The notes: a model not told the origin generated them from the sequence alone. Positions 1 to 8,597 are shown, numbered from the stretch's first letter. The stretch: DNA of 64,000 nt from Streptomyces sp. NA04227 (GCF_013364195.1 NZ_CP054918.1:4453001-4517000); one strand, 5' to 3'. Translations and numbers: made by a program.

Positions 1-297
1 GCCGTAGACGATCGTGAACAGGGTGCCGAGCGAACCGATGATGAAGACTCCGGTCAGGCCCGCGATGATGAGGCCCTTGCCCTGTTCGGCACTGAAGGTG
101 TCGCGCAGTGCCGTGGCGCCGATGCGCTGCTTGGCAGCGCCCCAGATCGCGATGCCCAGGCACAGCAGGATGGCGACGGCCATGACTACTTCGATCATGA
201 CCCGGGCTTCGTTGCCCAGGCTCCCGAACGGTCCCCAGTCAGGGGCGATTCCGCCGATAATCGTGTTGATATCGCCCTTTTCGGCTGCCATAAGCAT
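1..297 (-). CDS. small two-TM integral membrane protein (3' end outside window)
   Basis: The frame is open from an ATG at 297 to the window edge, giving at least 99 residues, so the C-terminus is probably just outside. It has a short hydrophilic N-terminus with a PDWGPFGSLGNEARVMIE segment, then two hydrophobic segments at about residues 33-51 and 75-97, joined by a basic loop (AAKQRIGATALRD). An AGGGG stretch 11 nt upstream supports this ATG; a second ATG lies 6 nt downstream. The architecture resembles VirB2/TrbC-like pilin-sized proteins and the small membrane proteins of the conjugation-like chromosomal operon found here in other streptomycetes (SCO4126-4131 from memory). That functional link is inference. 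It is probably the first gene of an operon running off the left edge. Confidence 0.75.
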   Translation of the reverse strand, partial: MLMAAEKGDINTIIGGIAPDWGPFGSLGNEARVMIEVVMAVAILLCLGIAIWGAAKQRIGATALRDTFSAEQGKGLIIAGLTGVFIIGSLGTLFTIVYG

Positions 298-1357
298 CTA
301 ACTCACCGCCCCTAGCGGGTAGTTCCGTAGTCCCCTGCGAGCGTGCAGAGGTCACACCCATTCTCGCTGACGATCCTGCCGAGCAGTGTCGACTTTGACG
401 TCATTGGTTGGCGGGTTTCGTACGAATCCGTGGCCCGCCGTTCACCTGGCCCCGGCTCGGGTCGGGAACGGGCATGCGAAGGATCGTATGGTCACTCTGT
501 GTATCACGCCGGGTGACCCCGGGCAATGACGCCTCAACTGACGAGATTGATCTTGTCGCAGGCCGGGGCGGGTCGGCGAACCGTTCCGGGTGCTGACTCG
601 ACGTCAAAAGGGGTGGTGTGGGTGGCTGCTGTGCGTGTCCGGTGGGGGTGGGGCTGGGGTGCGGTTGCCTTGGGTGGGGTCGGTGGCTGGGTGGCTGGGG
701 TCGGTCTTGGTGCCGGGTGTCGGGTGCCGGGTGCCGGGAGTGGGCGGCTGGCGGCTGACGGGTGATGACGACCTCGCTCGGGGGCGGGTGTTCGGGATGG
801 CTGGCCGTGTTGTCGGCGGTGCCGTGAATCGCGAGGGCTCGGTGGGTGGGTGGAGCCCTGGGCTGATGTGCCGTGTGCTGAGTGTGACGAGGCGGGGGCG
901 GGTGCCGGCTGCGTGACCGAGTGGATCGGGGTGGCGGCTACGTTGCGCAGAGGTCTGTGGGAGGTGTGGCGGGCGTCTGCACACAGGGCCCGGGAAGTCC
1001 CCACGCTTCACGCGCCGAACGGGCACAACGCGGGAGCATCTGTACAGGTCGGGCCGTTTGTCGACACCGGCCTGGGCTGGCTGGACCAGCCGCTCGGTTC
1101 ACTCTTCAACTCATAAGAAAGACCGGCCGGTTGCTCACCGGATGACAAAAAAGCTACCGCTGGTAGCCCCGTTCAGGATTCTGCGGACGGAGCCATTGCG
1201 GGCCGCTGTTACGTGCTCTTAACGTCACAGCGAGTGCTCGATCGGGCCGGCCAACGGGCCTGGCCGGCTTCCCCGTTACGTGTGTCGCTCCGGTACCCCC
1301 TGCCCGAACGGGCGGAGGCTCCCGTCGCGTGCCACGCCGAAGGAAGGAAACCGTTCC
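298..1357. other. 1.06-kb intergenic region with GT-skewed tract and two palindromes
   Basis: No convincing gene. Open frames on both strands here are Pro/Ser/Thr/His-rich or Gly/Val/Trp-rich shadows of base skew. From about 600 to 900 the plus strand is strongly G+T rich with many GGG runs (see 644-678). Two palindromes at 1122-1131 (ACCGGCCGGT) and 1153-1167 (GCTACC-GCT-GGTAGC) lie about 200 bp ahead of the secreted protein gene at 1358 and look like operator sites. The left part should also hold the promoter of the leftward operon starting at 297. Confidence 0.6.
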
Positions 1358-1960
1358 ATGCACAAGTTCGCGCGTAAGGCCGTCGTCGTCGCTGCCGCTA
1401 CCAGCGCCGCCTTCGGTCTCGCCATCACCTCCACGTCGGCCGCCCCCCAGGCCACGTGGACCGTCGCACCCGGCGGTGCGGTCACCGCACACGCCGACAA
1501 CCCCTCGGTGGTCACCGACTCCGGGGAGTTCAAGTGCACCAGTGCCGACGGCACCGGCTCCGTGAAGAGCGGATCCGGTCTCAGCGGCACCGGCATCGGC
1601 CAGATCAACTCCCTGAGCTTCGCCGGCTGCTCGGCCATGGGAATCAACATCACGATCACCACGAGCGGTCTCCCGTACGGCATCAACATCACCGGTGAGA
1701 GCCCGGACAACCCGGACCACGTCCTCGGCGAGATCGCGAACGTCAAGGCCCACGTCTCGGGCTTCGGCTGCAGCGCCGACTTCACCGGCACCGTCCACGG
1801 CTACTTCGACAACACCCAGAGCGCGCTGATCGCCGACGGCACCAGCCGTGACCTCACCGCCTCCAACGCCAGCTGCCTCGGCATCATCAACAACGGCGAC
1901 ACGGTCGCACTGAAGGCCGTCGTCAAGATGTCGCCCGGCCAGACCATCACCGCGGACTGA
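1358..1960 (+). CDS. secreted protein, 200 aa, unknown function
   Basis: The start is the ATG at 1358 behind a strong GGAAGGAA at 1341-1348. The open frame extends upstream but that part (a basic, Cys-containing leader) looks untranslated. Residues 1-33 are a Sec signal peptide: basic n-region MHKFARK, an Ala-rich hydrophobic core, and a cleavage region near TSTSAAPQA. The mature part is Ser/Gly/Thr-rich, like many cell-wall-exported beta proteins, and holds four Cys spaced so that two disulfides are possible. No family can be named with confidence. The gene stands alone and ends in two strong hairpins. Two palindromic operator-like sites at 1122-1167 may control it. Its short GC-rich codon usage is the same as its neighbours. 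Confidence 0.85.
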   Translation: MHKFARKAVVVAAATSAAFGLAITSTSAAPQATWTVAPGGAVTAHADNPSVVTDSGEFKCTSADGTGSVKSGSGLSGTGIGQINSLSFAGCSAMGINITITTSGLPYGINITGESPDNPDHVLGEIANVKAHVSGFGCSADFTGTVHGYFDNTQSALIADGTSRDLTASNASCLGIINNGDTVALKAVVKMSPGQTITAD

Positions 1961-1983
1961 CCCCCGGGGACCACTTCAGGGAT

Positions 1984-2122
1984 CCCGGTCTCACGGTCTC
2001 TTGGACACCTGAACTCCTGGAGACCGGGCTCGACCCCTGACGTGCCCTTCGCTTCCGCCACTTGAGGCCAAACGGCAACCACTAGTGGCCCGCCGGCACC
2101 GGCTCTCCCCGACGCCGGCGGG
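1984..2122. terminator. two terminator hairpins between convergent genes
   Basis: The first hairpin pairs CCCGGTCTC (1984-1992) with GAGACCGGG (2020-2028), 9 perfect bp with a 27-nt loop. The second pairs CCCGCCGGC (2089-2097) with GCCGGCGGG (2114-2122), 9 perfect bp with a 16-nt loop. They lie between the plus gene ending at 1960 and the minus gene ending at 2270, so they probably act one per direction. The remaining bases of this 309-bp spacer hold nothing else visible. Confidence 0.75.
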
Positions 2123-2269
2123 TCGGCCTCTCGGGCACCAGTCCTGCACGCGGTCCGCTCCCGCCGAGAGGTGGGGCGGGCCGTTCGTGCGCTACTTATG
2201 GCTCACGCGCCACGCCGCACGCCGCTGCCGTCTCGCGGTGACGAGGAAGTAGGGGCCCAGGCGTGGGAC

Positions 2270-2869
2270 TCAGCCCCCACCATGGCGCCGTGGCGCTTCG
2301 TCCGGCGAACACACCCGCACCTCCGTCGAGTTGCGCGTACGCACACCCGGCAGCCAGCCGTGCGTACCGTCCCCCTTCTCGACCGCGTACCACCGCGTGG
2401 ACGAGACCCCACTCTCGTCCCGGACCAGTGTGCCGTCGGGAACCACGCACTTCGCGGTGAGTACGTCGCCCGCCCAGACCCGCCCCGCCGCGTTGTCCCT
2501 CGCCGCGTAGCGCCCGTACGGGGTGCGGGCCACACGCAACGCGCACTCCAGGGTGTGCTGTTCCCGGCAGACCGACTCGGCGTTGTGCACCTCGAGCCGG
2601 ATGCCGGGGGCGGCGGCAGGCTGGCCGTTGACCTGCCCCGGCGAGAACACCCACCAGGAGCCCAGCCCCAGAGAGGCCACTGCCAGTGCGGCCGCGAGCG
2701 CGAACCCCGTCCCCCGCCGCCGTGCGGCACGGTCGGCCATCGGACTCTCGGGCCCCGCCGACTCCCGCACCCTTTCCCACAGTCCTTGCGGAGTGCGGAT
2801 CTCCTCGTCGGCGGTGCGGAGGCGTTCTCGCAGTACGGCAATGCTGTGTTCGTCCTCGTCAGGACTCAT
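2270..2869 (-). CDS. membrane-anchored partner of the ECF sigma factor, SH3-like extracellular domain
   Basis: The ATG at 2869 overlaps the sigma factor stop codon (TGATG), so the two are translationally coupled. The protein has 199 residues: a charged helical N-terminus (MSPDEDEHSIAVLRERLRTA) of about 50 residues, one TM segment at about 53-72, and an extracytoplasmic part with two Cys in a short CREQHTLEC loop. The C-terminus (RWYAVEKGDGTHGWLPGVR) resembles bacterial SH3 domains. The position is that of an anti-sigma factor, but the zinc-binding HxxxCxxC motif of ZAS proteins is absent and the cytoplasmic part is short. It may be a sensor or a divergent anti-sigma factor. The sigma-partner relation is inferred from the overlap. 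Confidence 0.8.
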   Translation of the reverse strand: MSPDEDEHSIAVLRERLRTADEEIRTPQGLWERVRESAGPESPMADRAARRRGTGFALAAALAVASLGLGSWWVFSPGQVNGQPAAAPGIRLEVHNAESVCREQHTLECALRVARTPYGRYAARDNAAGRVWAGDVLTAKCVVPDGTLVRDESGVSSTRWYAVEKGDGTHGWLPGVRTRNSTEVRVCSPDEAPRRHGGG

Positions 2870-3456
2870 CACGCCCGTCGTCCTTCCCGCTCGATGCGGC
2901 GCAGTGAGCCGCGGAGCTTGTGCAGCCCCCGGTCCCGGTTCCTGGACACCGTGCCGCGGTGGACCCCGAGGATCTCGGCGGCCTGGTCGATGGTGTACCC
3001 GTCGAGGTCGACCAGAATGATCACCCCTGCCTGCCGTACCGTCAGCTGCCCGAGCAGTGCGACCACTCCCAGCTCGCCCGCCCGCTGCTCGACACCGCCG
3101 TCCCACGCCCAGTGCGCCGACTGACCTGCCACCCACGTCTGCTCGACCTCCGCCACCGGTGTCTGCCGCCGGTCTCTTCGCCAGCCGCTGCGCAGCACGC
3201 TCACCAGGGTGGCGAAGGCGTAGGCGTAAGGCTCGGGGTGGGCGAGGAACCTTTCCGGGCGGTGGACCAGCTTGAGGTAGACCTCGTGTACGGCGTCCTC
3301 GGCCGCGTGCGGTGTGCCCGCCAGTATCGCCGCACGTCGGTAGAGGCGGTCGAGCAGTGAGCAGAAGACCTCGTCGAACGAGGCACGTGCGGTGGTCCGG
3401 TCGGTGGGCGGCGGCGCGGGCGCCTTTGTCCCGCCGCCTTGAGTGGAGTGCGGCAC
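2869..3456 (-). CDS. ECF-subfamily RNA polymerase sigma factor
   Basis: 195 residues, the usual ECF size. Region 2 spans about residues 25-95: the VEDAVHEVY-like core of region 2.2 appears as AAEDAVHEVYLKLVHRP, followed by the promoter-melting part ending in SGWRRDRR. Region 4 covers about 130-190 with a helix-turn-helix YTIDQAAEILGVHRGTVSRNRDRG, in the form xxEIAEhLGhsxGTVxxxxxRAxxxLR. The start is a GTG at 3456 with GGGGGA about 10 nt upstream. The downstream gene overlaps by one base and encodes a membrane protein, so the sigma factor is probably held or modulated by it. The SH3-like partner suggests an envelope signal, which is inference. The upstream 448-bp spacer should hold its promoter. 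Confidence 0.92.
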   Translation of the reverse strand: MPHSTQGGGTKAPAPPPTDRTTARASFDEVFCSLLDRLYRRAAILAGTPHAAEDAVHEVYLKLVHRPERFLAHPEPYAYAFATLVSVLRSGWRRDRRQTPVAEVEQTWVAGQSAHWAWDGGVEQRAGELGVVALLGQLTVRQAGVIILVDLDGYTIDQAAEILGVHRGTVSRNRDRGLHKLRGSLRRIEREGRRA

Positions 3457-3839
3457 CTTCGATGCATCCCCCGTCTAGCAGCATGTTCTGTCGTCCTCGG
3501 CCTCCCCTCGGTTTGCCGGTGCCAATCGGTGTGTAAACGAACTTCCGGGTCTTGCGGGAGTAAAGGGGTGTATGGGGCGCTCGTGGGTTTGCTTGCGCGC
3601 CCCGTGTCAGGTGCCGAATCGTTGGCGCCCACACCCACCTTGACCGCCGCCATCTGCGAGACGGACGGTGCTGGTTGTCGGCGTGCTGGCGGTCGGTGTG
3701 CCCCGGGATGGATCCCTCCCAGGGCACACCGGTGACAGCGGGCGGTGGCAGCCCGCCGAGGCACGGCCCGGATCCCCCGTGGTCCCGGGTCGGCCGATGA
3801 GTCACCGAGACTGCCGACCGGTGCGGTGCCACCCACTCA
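3457..3839. other. intergenic region upstream of the sigma factor gene
   Basis: No gene seen. The comparatively AT-rich stretch around 3520-3545 (reading CGTTTACACACC on the minus strand) is the most promoter-like part and follows a GGAAGTTC that resembles an ECF -35 element. The match is too loose to claim autoregulation. The right end runs into the terminator hairpin of the next gene. Confidence 0.4.
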
Positions 3840-3884
3840 CCGACCGGCGCCGGTCAGTGGGCCGATGGGGGAGGCGCCGGTCGG
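3840..3884 (-). terminator. 12-bp perfect terminator hairpin
   Basis: CCGACCGGCGCC (3840-3851) and GGCGCCGGTCGG (3873-3884) form a perfect 12-bp stem with a 21-nt loop. It starts 21 bp past the stop codon of the leftward gene at 3905. There is no T tract, as is usual in Streptomyces. Confidence 0.8.
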
Positions 3885-3904
3885 CGAACCGGTGAAGTGG
3901 CGTC

Positions 3905-4291
3905 TCAGCAGGCCGGCTTGACGAGGTCGATGCGGCTGCCGAACTTGCCGTCCGCCTTGTAGGCGTTGGAGTAGTCGCCCACCGCGACACCCCGGCTCTC
4001 CGCCGGGTCCGTATCGACGAAACAGGCGGGCGCGTTGGCCACGAACGAGCCGACATTGTCGTGCAGGTTCGGCGGCATGTTGAGCTGGCCGCTGCCCGGC
4101 GACCAGCGCCAGGTGGGCGCGCCCGGCATGTCGTTATCGATCCAGAAGCAGACCTCGTTCGCTCCGCAGTCCGCGTTGGCCCGAGCCTTGCCGTCCACCG
4201 CCACCGCGTTCGCGGCGCCGAGCAGAGAACCGCCGAGGACGCAGACCGACAGTGCGCCGAGAATCCGGGCGCGTGTCTTGTTCATGCTCAT
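3905..4291 (-). CDS. secreted peptidase-inhibitor I36-like (beta/gamma-crystallin fold) protein
   Basis: 128 residues. Residues 1-32 are a Sec signal peptide (MSMNKTRARILGALSVCVLGG with an Ala-rich cleavage region ending NAVA). The mature domain of about 95 residues has four Cys and the pattern CGANEVCFWIDNDMPG, LNMPPNLHDNVGSF and a final SRIDLVKPAC. That is the layout of the small secreted I36 peptidase inhibitor/crystallin-like proteins common in streptomycetes. The ATG at 4291 follows GGGAGGAAG; another ATG two codons on is possible. It stands alone between its own terminator and a divergent wall hydrolase gene. Inhibitor activity is a family guess, since many members are untested. Confidence 0.8.
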   Translation of the reverse strand: MSMNKTRARILGALSVCVLGGSLLGAANAVAVDGKARANADCGANEVCFWIDNDMPGAPTWRWSPGSGQLNMPPNLHDNVGSFVANAPACFVDTDPAESRGVAVGDYSNAYKADGKFGSRIDLVKPAC

Positions 4292-4704
4292 CGTTCTTCC
4301 TCCCGTTTTGCTGTGCTGTCTTGCTGGAGCTGCTGCTCCGTGGTCAGTGCTGCGTCCGGCCGGACGCCTTCTATACGCACGGGAGGACCGGTCTGTATGA
4401 CAAGCGAGCGAGATTTTTTTTCGAGCGGAGAGAAGCCGTGGGTTGAGGCGCGTTCCGAGGCCGGGTGAGGGGCTCCGACGGGCTGAGGGGCTGGGAGTGG
4501 GGCGGCCGGGAGCGAAGAGGCGGCAGGTGAAGGAGGAGACTCCGGCCCCAGTGTCTGGGTGCGAGCCTGACGTGCGCTCACATGGCTACTTCTGGCCCGT
4601 CGTTGATGGCTCGGAGCCCTGCGTCTGTCCGCGTCCCCTGCCGGCGCGTGCCGCGGCCGTGGTCAAATAAGAGCTGTCGTCCGGCCGGTTGAGGAGTGGC
4701 CCCG
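4292..4704. other. divergent promoter region with a T8 run
   Basis: 413 bp between two divergent genes, with no gene seen. A run of eight T at 4414-4421 (A8 on the minus strand) is exceptional in this GC-rich DNA. It lies about 125 bp ahead of the leftward gene and could act as an A-tract or UP-like element for either promoter. Confidence 0.45.
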
Positions 4705-5712
4705 GTGCGCAAGGTCTGGATCGTCGGCGGACTCGCCGGGTCGTTGTGCTCGTTCGTCGCGCTGTTGTTGATCGGGACCTTCGTGGTCGCCGGGAACATG
4801 TCGGCGGGTACGGGCGGTGGCACCGTCGGCCTCGCGAAGGGCGCCGTGCCCGGTCAGTACCAGCCGATCGTGCAGAAGTGGGGCAATCTCTGCCCGGCGC
4901 TGAATCCGGCGCTGCTGGCCGCACAGCTCTACCAGGAGAGCGGTTTCAACCCGCAGGCGAAGAGCCCGGCCGACGCGCGCGGCATAGCGCAGTTCATCCC
5001 CACCACCTGGGCCGCCCACGGGGTCGACGGGGACGGGGACGGTGACAAGGACATCTGGGATCCCGCCGACGCCATCCCCTCGGCGGCCACGTACGACTGC
5101 GAGCTCGCCAAGTACGTGCGCAAGGAGCCAGGGAACCAGACGCACAACATGCTCGCCGCGTACAACGCGGGCGCCTACGCCGTCATCAAGTACGACGGGG
5201 TGCCGCCGTACAAGGAGACGCAGAACTACGTACGGATCATCACGACCCTGGAGAAGAGCTTCGCGCGGCCCATCGACCGCGTCGAGCCGTCCCAGCAGGC
5301 CGCCGGTGCCATCTACTTCGCGCAGAAGAAACTCGGGACCGAGTACCTGTGGGGCGGAAACGGAACCGCCGAGCAAGGCGGGCGCTTCGACTGTTCAGGG
5401 CTGACGAAGGCCTCGTACGAGAGTGTGGGGATCGAGCTGCCCCGGGTGGCCAATGATCAGTACAACGCCGGGCCGCATCCCCGGCGGGACGAACTGCTCC
5501 CCGGTGATCTGGTGTTCTTCTCGGACGATCTGACCAACTCGCGCAAGATCCGGCATGTCGGGATCTATGTGGGCGGTGGGTACATGATCGACGCGCCCCG
5601 GGCCGGTGCCGTGATCCGATTCGATCCCATCGACACCCCGGATTATTTCGGGGCGACGCGAGTGACCCAGGATGGCGCGAAGGCGCTGCCGACAAAACCG
5701 GCGAACGCCTGA
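4705..5712 (+). CDS. bifunctional lytic transglycosylase / NlpC-P60 (C40) peptidoglycan hydrolase
   Basis: 335 residues. GAGGAG at 4691-4696 is spaced correctly for the GTG at 4705; an in-frame GTG at 4696 is less likely. Residues 8-30 form a membrane anchor. A soluble lytic transglycosylase domain covers about 50-190, with the catalytic Glu in QLYQESGFNP (about E78), the ARGIAQFIPTTW core and the MLAAYNAGAYAV motif. An NlpC/P60 domain follows from about 198: catalytic Cys in RFDCSGL (about C230) and His in KIRHVGIYVGGG (about H284). It would cleave both glycan strands and peptide stems from the outer face of the membrane. In conjugation-like loci such enzymes open the wall for a channel, and its nearness to the left-edge membrane operon fits that. 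Confidence 0.93.
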   Translation: MRKVWIVGGLAGSLCSFVALLLIGTFVVAGNMSAGTGGGTVGLAKGAVPGQYQPIVQKWGNLCPALNPALLAAQLYQESGFNPQAKSPADARGIAQFIPTTWAAHGVDGDGDGDKDIWDPADAIPSAATYDCELAKYVRKEPGNQTHNMLAAYNAGAYAVIKYDGVPPYKETQNYVRIITTLEKSFARPIDRVEPSQQAAGAIYFAQKKLGTEYLWGGNGTAEQGGRFDCSGLTKASYESVGIELPRVANDQYNAGPHPRRDELLPGDLVFFSDDLTNSRKIRHVGIYVGGGYMIDAPRAGAVIRFDPIDTPDYFGATRVTQDGAKALPTKPANA

Positions 5713-5983
5713 TCGCGAGGAGCAAAACGGACGGCGGGATGCGGGTTTCGGTGACACTGCGTCACGGCCGACATGGGTGACTTGGCTGAAACCCTGCGTC
5801 AGGCACCCGGTGCTGAGCTGGGAAGACGTGTTTCTCTTCGATAACGGCTGCATGATGCTGGGGCGGATGTTGGAACGTATGGACACGGTGTGTGCGTTCC
5901 TTTGCTGTGTGCACTGAAGACCGCGGGGGGCTGGAAGTCCGGCGCACGGGTGTGTGCCGGTACGAGGTGACGGGAGCCGCCGC

Positions 5984-6715
5984 GTGAACGCCGCTATCGA
6001 GGCCTCCGGGTCCAATCCCGACGTCAGCCTGCTCGTCGACGTGAACCATCTGAGCCGTTCCACGCCGAACTGGTTCGACAGGTTCGTCGAATTCGCGGGT
6101 GACCGGGGGCTGTTGCTCCTCCTCGTTCCGCTGCTTGCCGCCTGCTGGTGGATGCTGCGCAGACAGCCCGCCGAGCGCGGCGGAGCGGCGGCCTCGATGG
6201 CGGCGCTGCTGTGGGCGCCCCTCGCCGCCTCGCTCGCGCTGCTGGTCAACCTGCCGATAAAGGACTTCGTGGAGCGGCAGCGTCCGTTCGTGGACCACAC
6301 GGAGGTCGACGTCCTGGCCGACGGCACCTCCGGGTTCTCCTTCGTCAGTGACCACGCCACGCTCGCCATGGCCGTGGGTGCCGCCCTGTTCGTCGCTCAT
6401 CGCGGCTTCGGGCTGGCCGCCATCGGGATCGCCCTGCTCGAGGGGGCGTCCCGGGTCTACCTGGGGGTCAGCTATCCCTCGGACGTCGTCGGCGGCTTCG
6501 CCCTCGGCACCGCCGTGGCCCTGCTGTTCGCCCCGGCCGCCTCGGCCCTGCTCACTCCGCTGATGAAACGGGCCGCCCGGTCGCCGCGCCTCGGACGGCT
6601 GGTCAGCGCACCGGCCGCGGCGGGCGCCGACGACGGCGGGCGGCTCGAACTGCCGGAGCCACGCCCGGAGATGCGTTCCGGCGGGGGCTCGACAGAGCGG
6701 GACCTGGCGGCGTAG
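5984..6715 (+). CDS. PAP2-family phosphatase (undecaprenyl-diphosphatase-like) with altered third motif
   Basis: 243 residues from a GTG at 5984 with GGGAG 7 nt upstream. There are about six hydrophobic segments. The PAP2 motifs are KDFVERQRP (about 93-101), FVSDHATL with the conserved His (H124), and SRVYLGVSYPSD (156-167). In the third motif, SRx5Hx3D, the nucleophilic His is replaced by Ser163 (codon AGC), although S156, R157 and D167 are kept. Relatives such as BcrC recycle undecaprenyl pyrophosphate, and the neighbouring wall hydrolase would fit that role. Loss of the nucleophile may make this member inactive or changed in function. The C-terminal 45 residues are a hydrophilic tail. Confidence 0.88.
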   Translation: MNAAIEASGSNPDVSLLVDVNHLSRSTPNWFDRFVEFAGDRGLLLLLVPLLAACWWMLRRQPAERGGAAASMAALLWAPLAASLALLVNLPIKDFVERQRPFVDHTEVDVLADGTSGFSFVSDHATLAMAVGAALFVAHRGFGLAAIGIALLEGASRVYLGVSYPSDVVGGFALGTAVALLFAPAASALLTPLMKRAARSPRLGRLVSAPAAAGADDGGRLELPEPRPEMRSGGGSTERDLAA

Positions 6716-6905
6716 CTCGGCTCCGGCCCACGGCCCGCCGGGGACCTCGGCGGCAGCGCCCGCACGGACGAGAGAGCGACAGCACCCGTACGAACCGGAG
6801 ACCAACCGCGCCCGCAGGGAGGGCGAGAACCGCGGCCCCCCGCGGAACGAAAGTTCCAGCCTTCGCAGGGGCCGGTGCGTCACAGCCCCTGCGCGCGCGA
6901 GACCG

Positions 6906-8489
6906 TCACAGGGACTGCCCGAACGAGAAGAAGCGGTTGGGGTCGTACTGCTTCTTCACCTCGGCCAGACGGCTGCCGGCCGAGCCGTAGTAGGCCTTGC
7001 GCCAGTCGCGCAGGGTGGTGTCGGTGTAGTTCTGGTAGGCGCGACCGGTGGCGTAGCGGCTCATCGTGGTGTGCGTGCTGTTCAGCCAGGACTCGACCGT
7101 TCGGCCGGAGGCGCCCGGTTTCCACGCTCCTATGTACTGGGCGAGCATGCGCGAGCGGCGGTGCACGAACGCCGTGGCTGCGGGGTCGACCCGGTTGATG
7201 GCACCGCCGAGCGCGGTCAGCGTAAAGGCGCCGCTGCCGCCGCGCACCGACTCGATGCGGTCGAGCAACGCCCGGATTCCCGCGGCCGACAGGGAACGGT
7301 CGAAGAAGTCGGAACGCGCGCTGTACGTCTCGCGGCCCAGGGCGCCCGCCTTGGTGCGGCCCGGGGTCTCGCCCGGCAGATGGCACATCGCGTCGGTGTA
7401 GTCGGAGCAACCCGCGTACACGTCCATCGCCGCCTGGTACGCGCGCCGCTTCAACGAGACGCTGCGCGCCGGTGCGCCGACACGGTCGGCGAGGCGGTCG
7501 ACGGCGTTCTGCAGATCGCTGTACGAGCCCAGCGAGAACGCGGCGACGGAGACGGTGGGAGTGCCGCCCGCGGCGTTGTCGAGATGCAGCGAGGACCAGA
7601 TCTCGTCCGGCTGGTCCGGCCCCCACTGCTGCCAGGCCTTCACCACGGCGGCGGCACGGGAGTAGGGCCAGCTCATGTACGCGCTCACGCCCTCGGGCGC
7701 GGGGTGGGTACGGAAGTGAAGCTCCGTCACCACGCCGAAGTTGCCGTTCCCCGCGCCACGCAGCGCCCAGAACAGGTCCTTGTTCTCGTCCTTGCTCGCC
7801 GTGATCTGCTTGCCGTCGGCCGTGACCAGGGTGGCCCGGGTGAGGTTGTCGCAGGTCAGTCCGTACGCACGGGAGGCTACGCCGTGGCCGCCGCCGAGGG
7901 TGAGCCCGCTGACGCCGACGGTCGGGCAGGAGCCCGCCGGGATCGTCACGCCGTGCTTGGACAGCCCCCGGTAGACATCGATGAGTTTGGCGCCCGCGCC
8001 GACCACGGCCTCCTTGCCGCTCGTACGGACCGTGGCGAGCTTGGAGACGTCGAGGATCAGGCGGCCGTTGCCCGAGGAGTAACCGGCGTACGAGTGCCCG
8101 CCGTTGCGGATGGCGACCGGGATCCGGTGGGCGCGCGCGTAGGCGAGTGTGGTCCTTATGTCGTCGGTGTGGGCGACATAGGCGACCGCGGTCGGCTTCA
8201 AGGAGTCGAACTTGGTGTTGTAGAGCTGGCGTGCCGTCGCCCAATTACGGTCGCCGGGGCGCACCAGCGGTCCGTCCAGGTCCTTGGCGAGGGCGCGCCA
8301 GTCGGCCGCCGGTGCCGAGGCGTGCACGGCGGCTGACGAACGGGCGTTGCGGCTGGCCTTGGCATCACCCGTGCCGCTGGCCGTGCTTGTCGCGGTGCGC
8401 GCGTCCGCGCCGGACCCCGCGTCACATGCCGTTGCCGCACCGGCCGCGAGCACGGCGGCCCCCGCCCCGATGAAACTCCGCCGCTCCAT
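6906..8489 (-). CDS. Tat-exported FAD-linked oxidase with BBE domain, probably bicovalent flavin
   Basis: 527 residues. The ATG at 8489 follows GGAGG at 7 nt. The N-terminus has a twin-arginine motif (ERRSFIG) and a possible lipobox with Cys22, so it is exported folded and perhaps lipid-anchored. The FAD-binding PCMH domain (about 95-270) contains RNGGHSYAGYS, with His132 as the 8-alpha-histidyl site, and SCPTVGVSGLTLGGGHG, with Cys188 at the 6-S-cysteinyl site. Both are the bicovalent signature of oligosaccharide and berberine-bridge-type oxidases. The C-terminal BBE element YDPNRFFSFGQSL closes the flavin pocket. The substrate cannot be read from sequence; sugars or secondary metabolites are known for the family. 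It is a single gene. Confidence 0.93.
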   Translation of the reverse strand: MERRSFIGAGAAVLAAGAATACDAGSGADARTATSTASGTGDAKASRNARSSAAVHASAPAADWRALAKDLDGPLVRPGDRNWATARQLYNTKFDSLKPTAVAYVAHTDDIRTTLAYARAHRIPVAIRNGGHSYAGYSSGNGRLILDVSKLATVRTSGKEAVVGAGAKLIDVYRGLSKHGVTIPAGSCPTVGVSGLTLGGGHGVASRAYGLTCDNLTRATLVTADGKQITASKDENKDLFWALRGAGNGNFGVVTELHFRTHPAPEGVSAYMSWPYSRAAAVVKAWQQWGPDQPDEIWSSLHLDNAAGGTPTVSVAAFSLGSYSDLQNAVDRLADRVGAPARSVSLKRRAYQAAMDVYAGCSDYTDAMCHLPGETPGRTKAGALGRETYSARSDFFDRSLSAAGIRALLDRIESVRGGSGAFTLTALGGAINRVDPAATAFVHRRSRMLAQYIGAWKPGASGRTVESWLNSTHTTMSRYATGRAYQNYTDTTLRDWRKAYYGSAGSRLAEVKKQYDPNRFFSFGQSL

Positions 8490-8597
8490 TTCGCCGCCTC
8501 CGCCCGGCGGGTGTTCCCCCACCCGCTTGTGTCTGTCTGCCCGTTCACGGGCCCGTGAGTCCACGGCACCGTGGGTCCGCTGATCCTGGGATCGCCG

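Noticed and set aside
534..1004. Minus-strand frame of 156 codons, His/Pro/Thr-rich
   Set aside because: Composition follows the GT skew of the plus strand, no start signal, no recognisable fold.
4696..4698. GTG at 4696 as start of the wall hydrolase
   Set aside because: It overlaps the GAGGAG ribosome binding site, which is correctly placed for the GTG at 4705.
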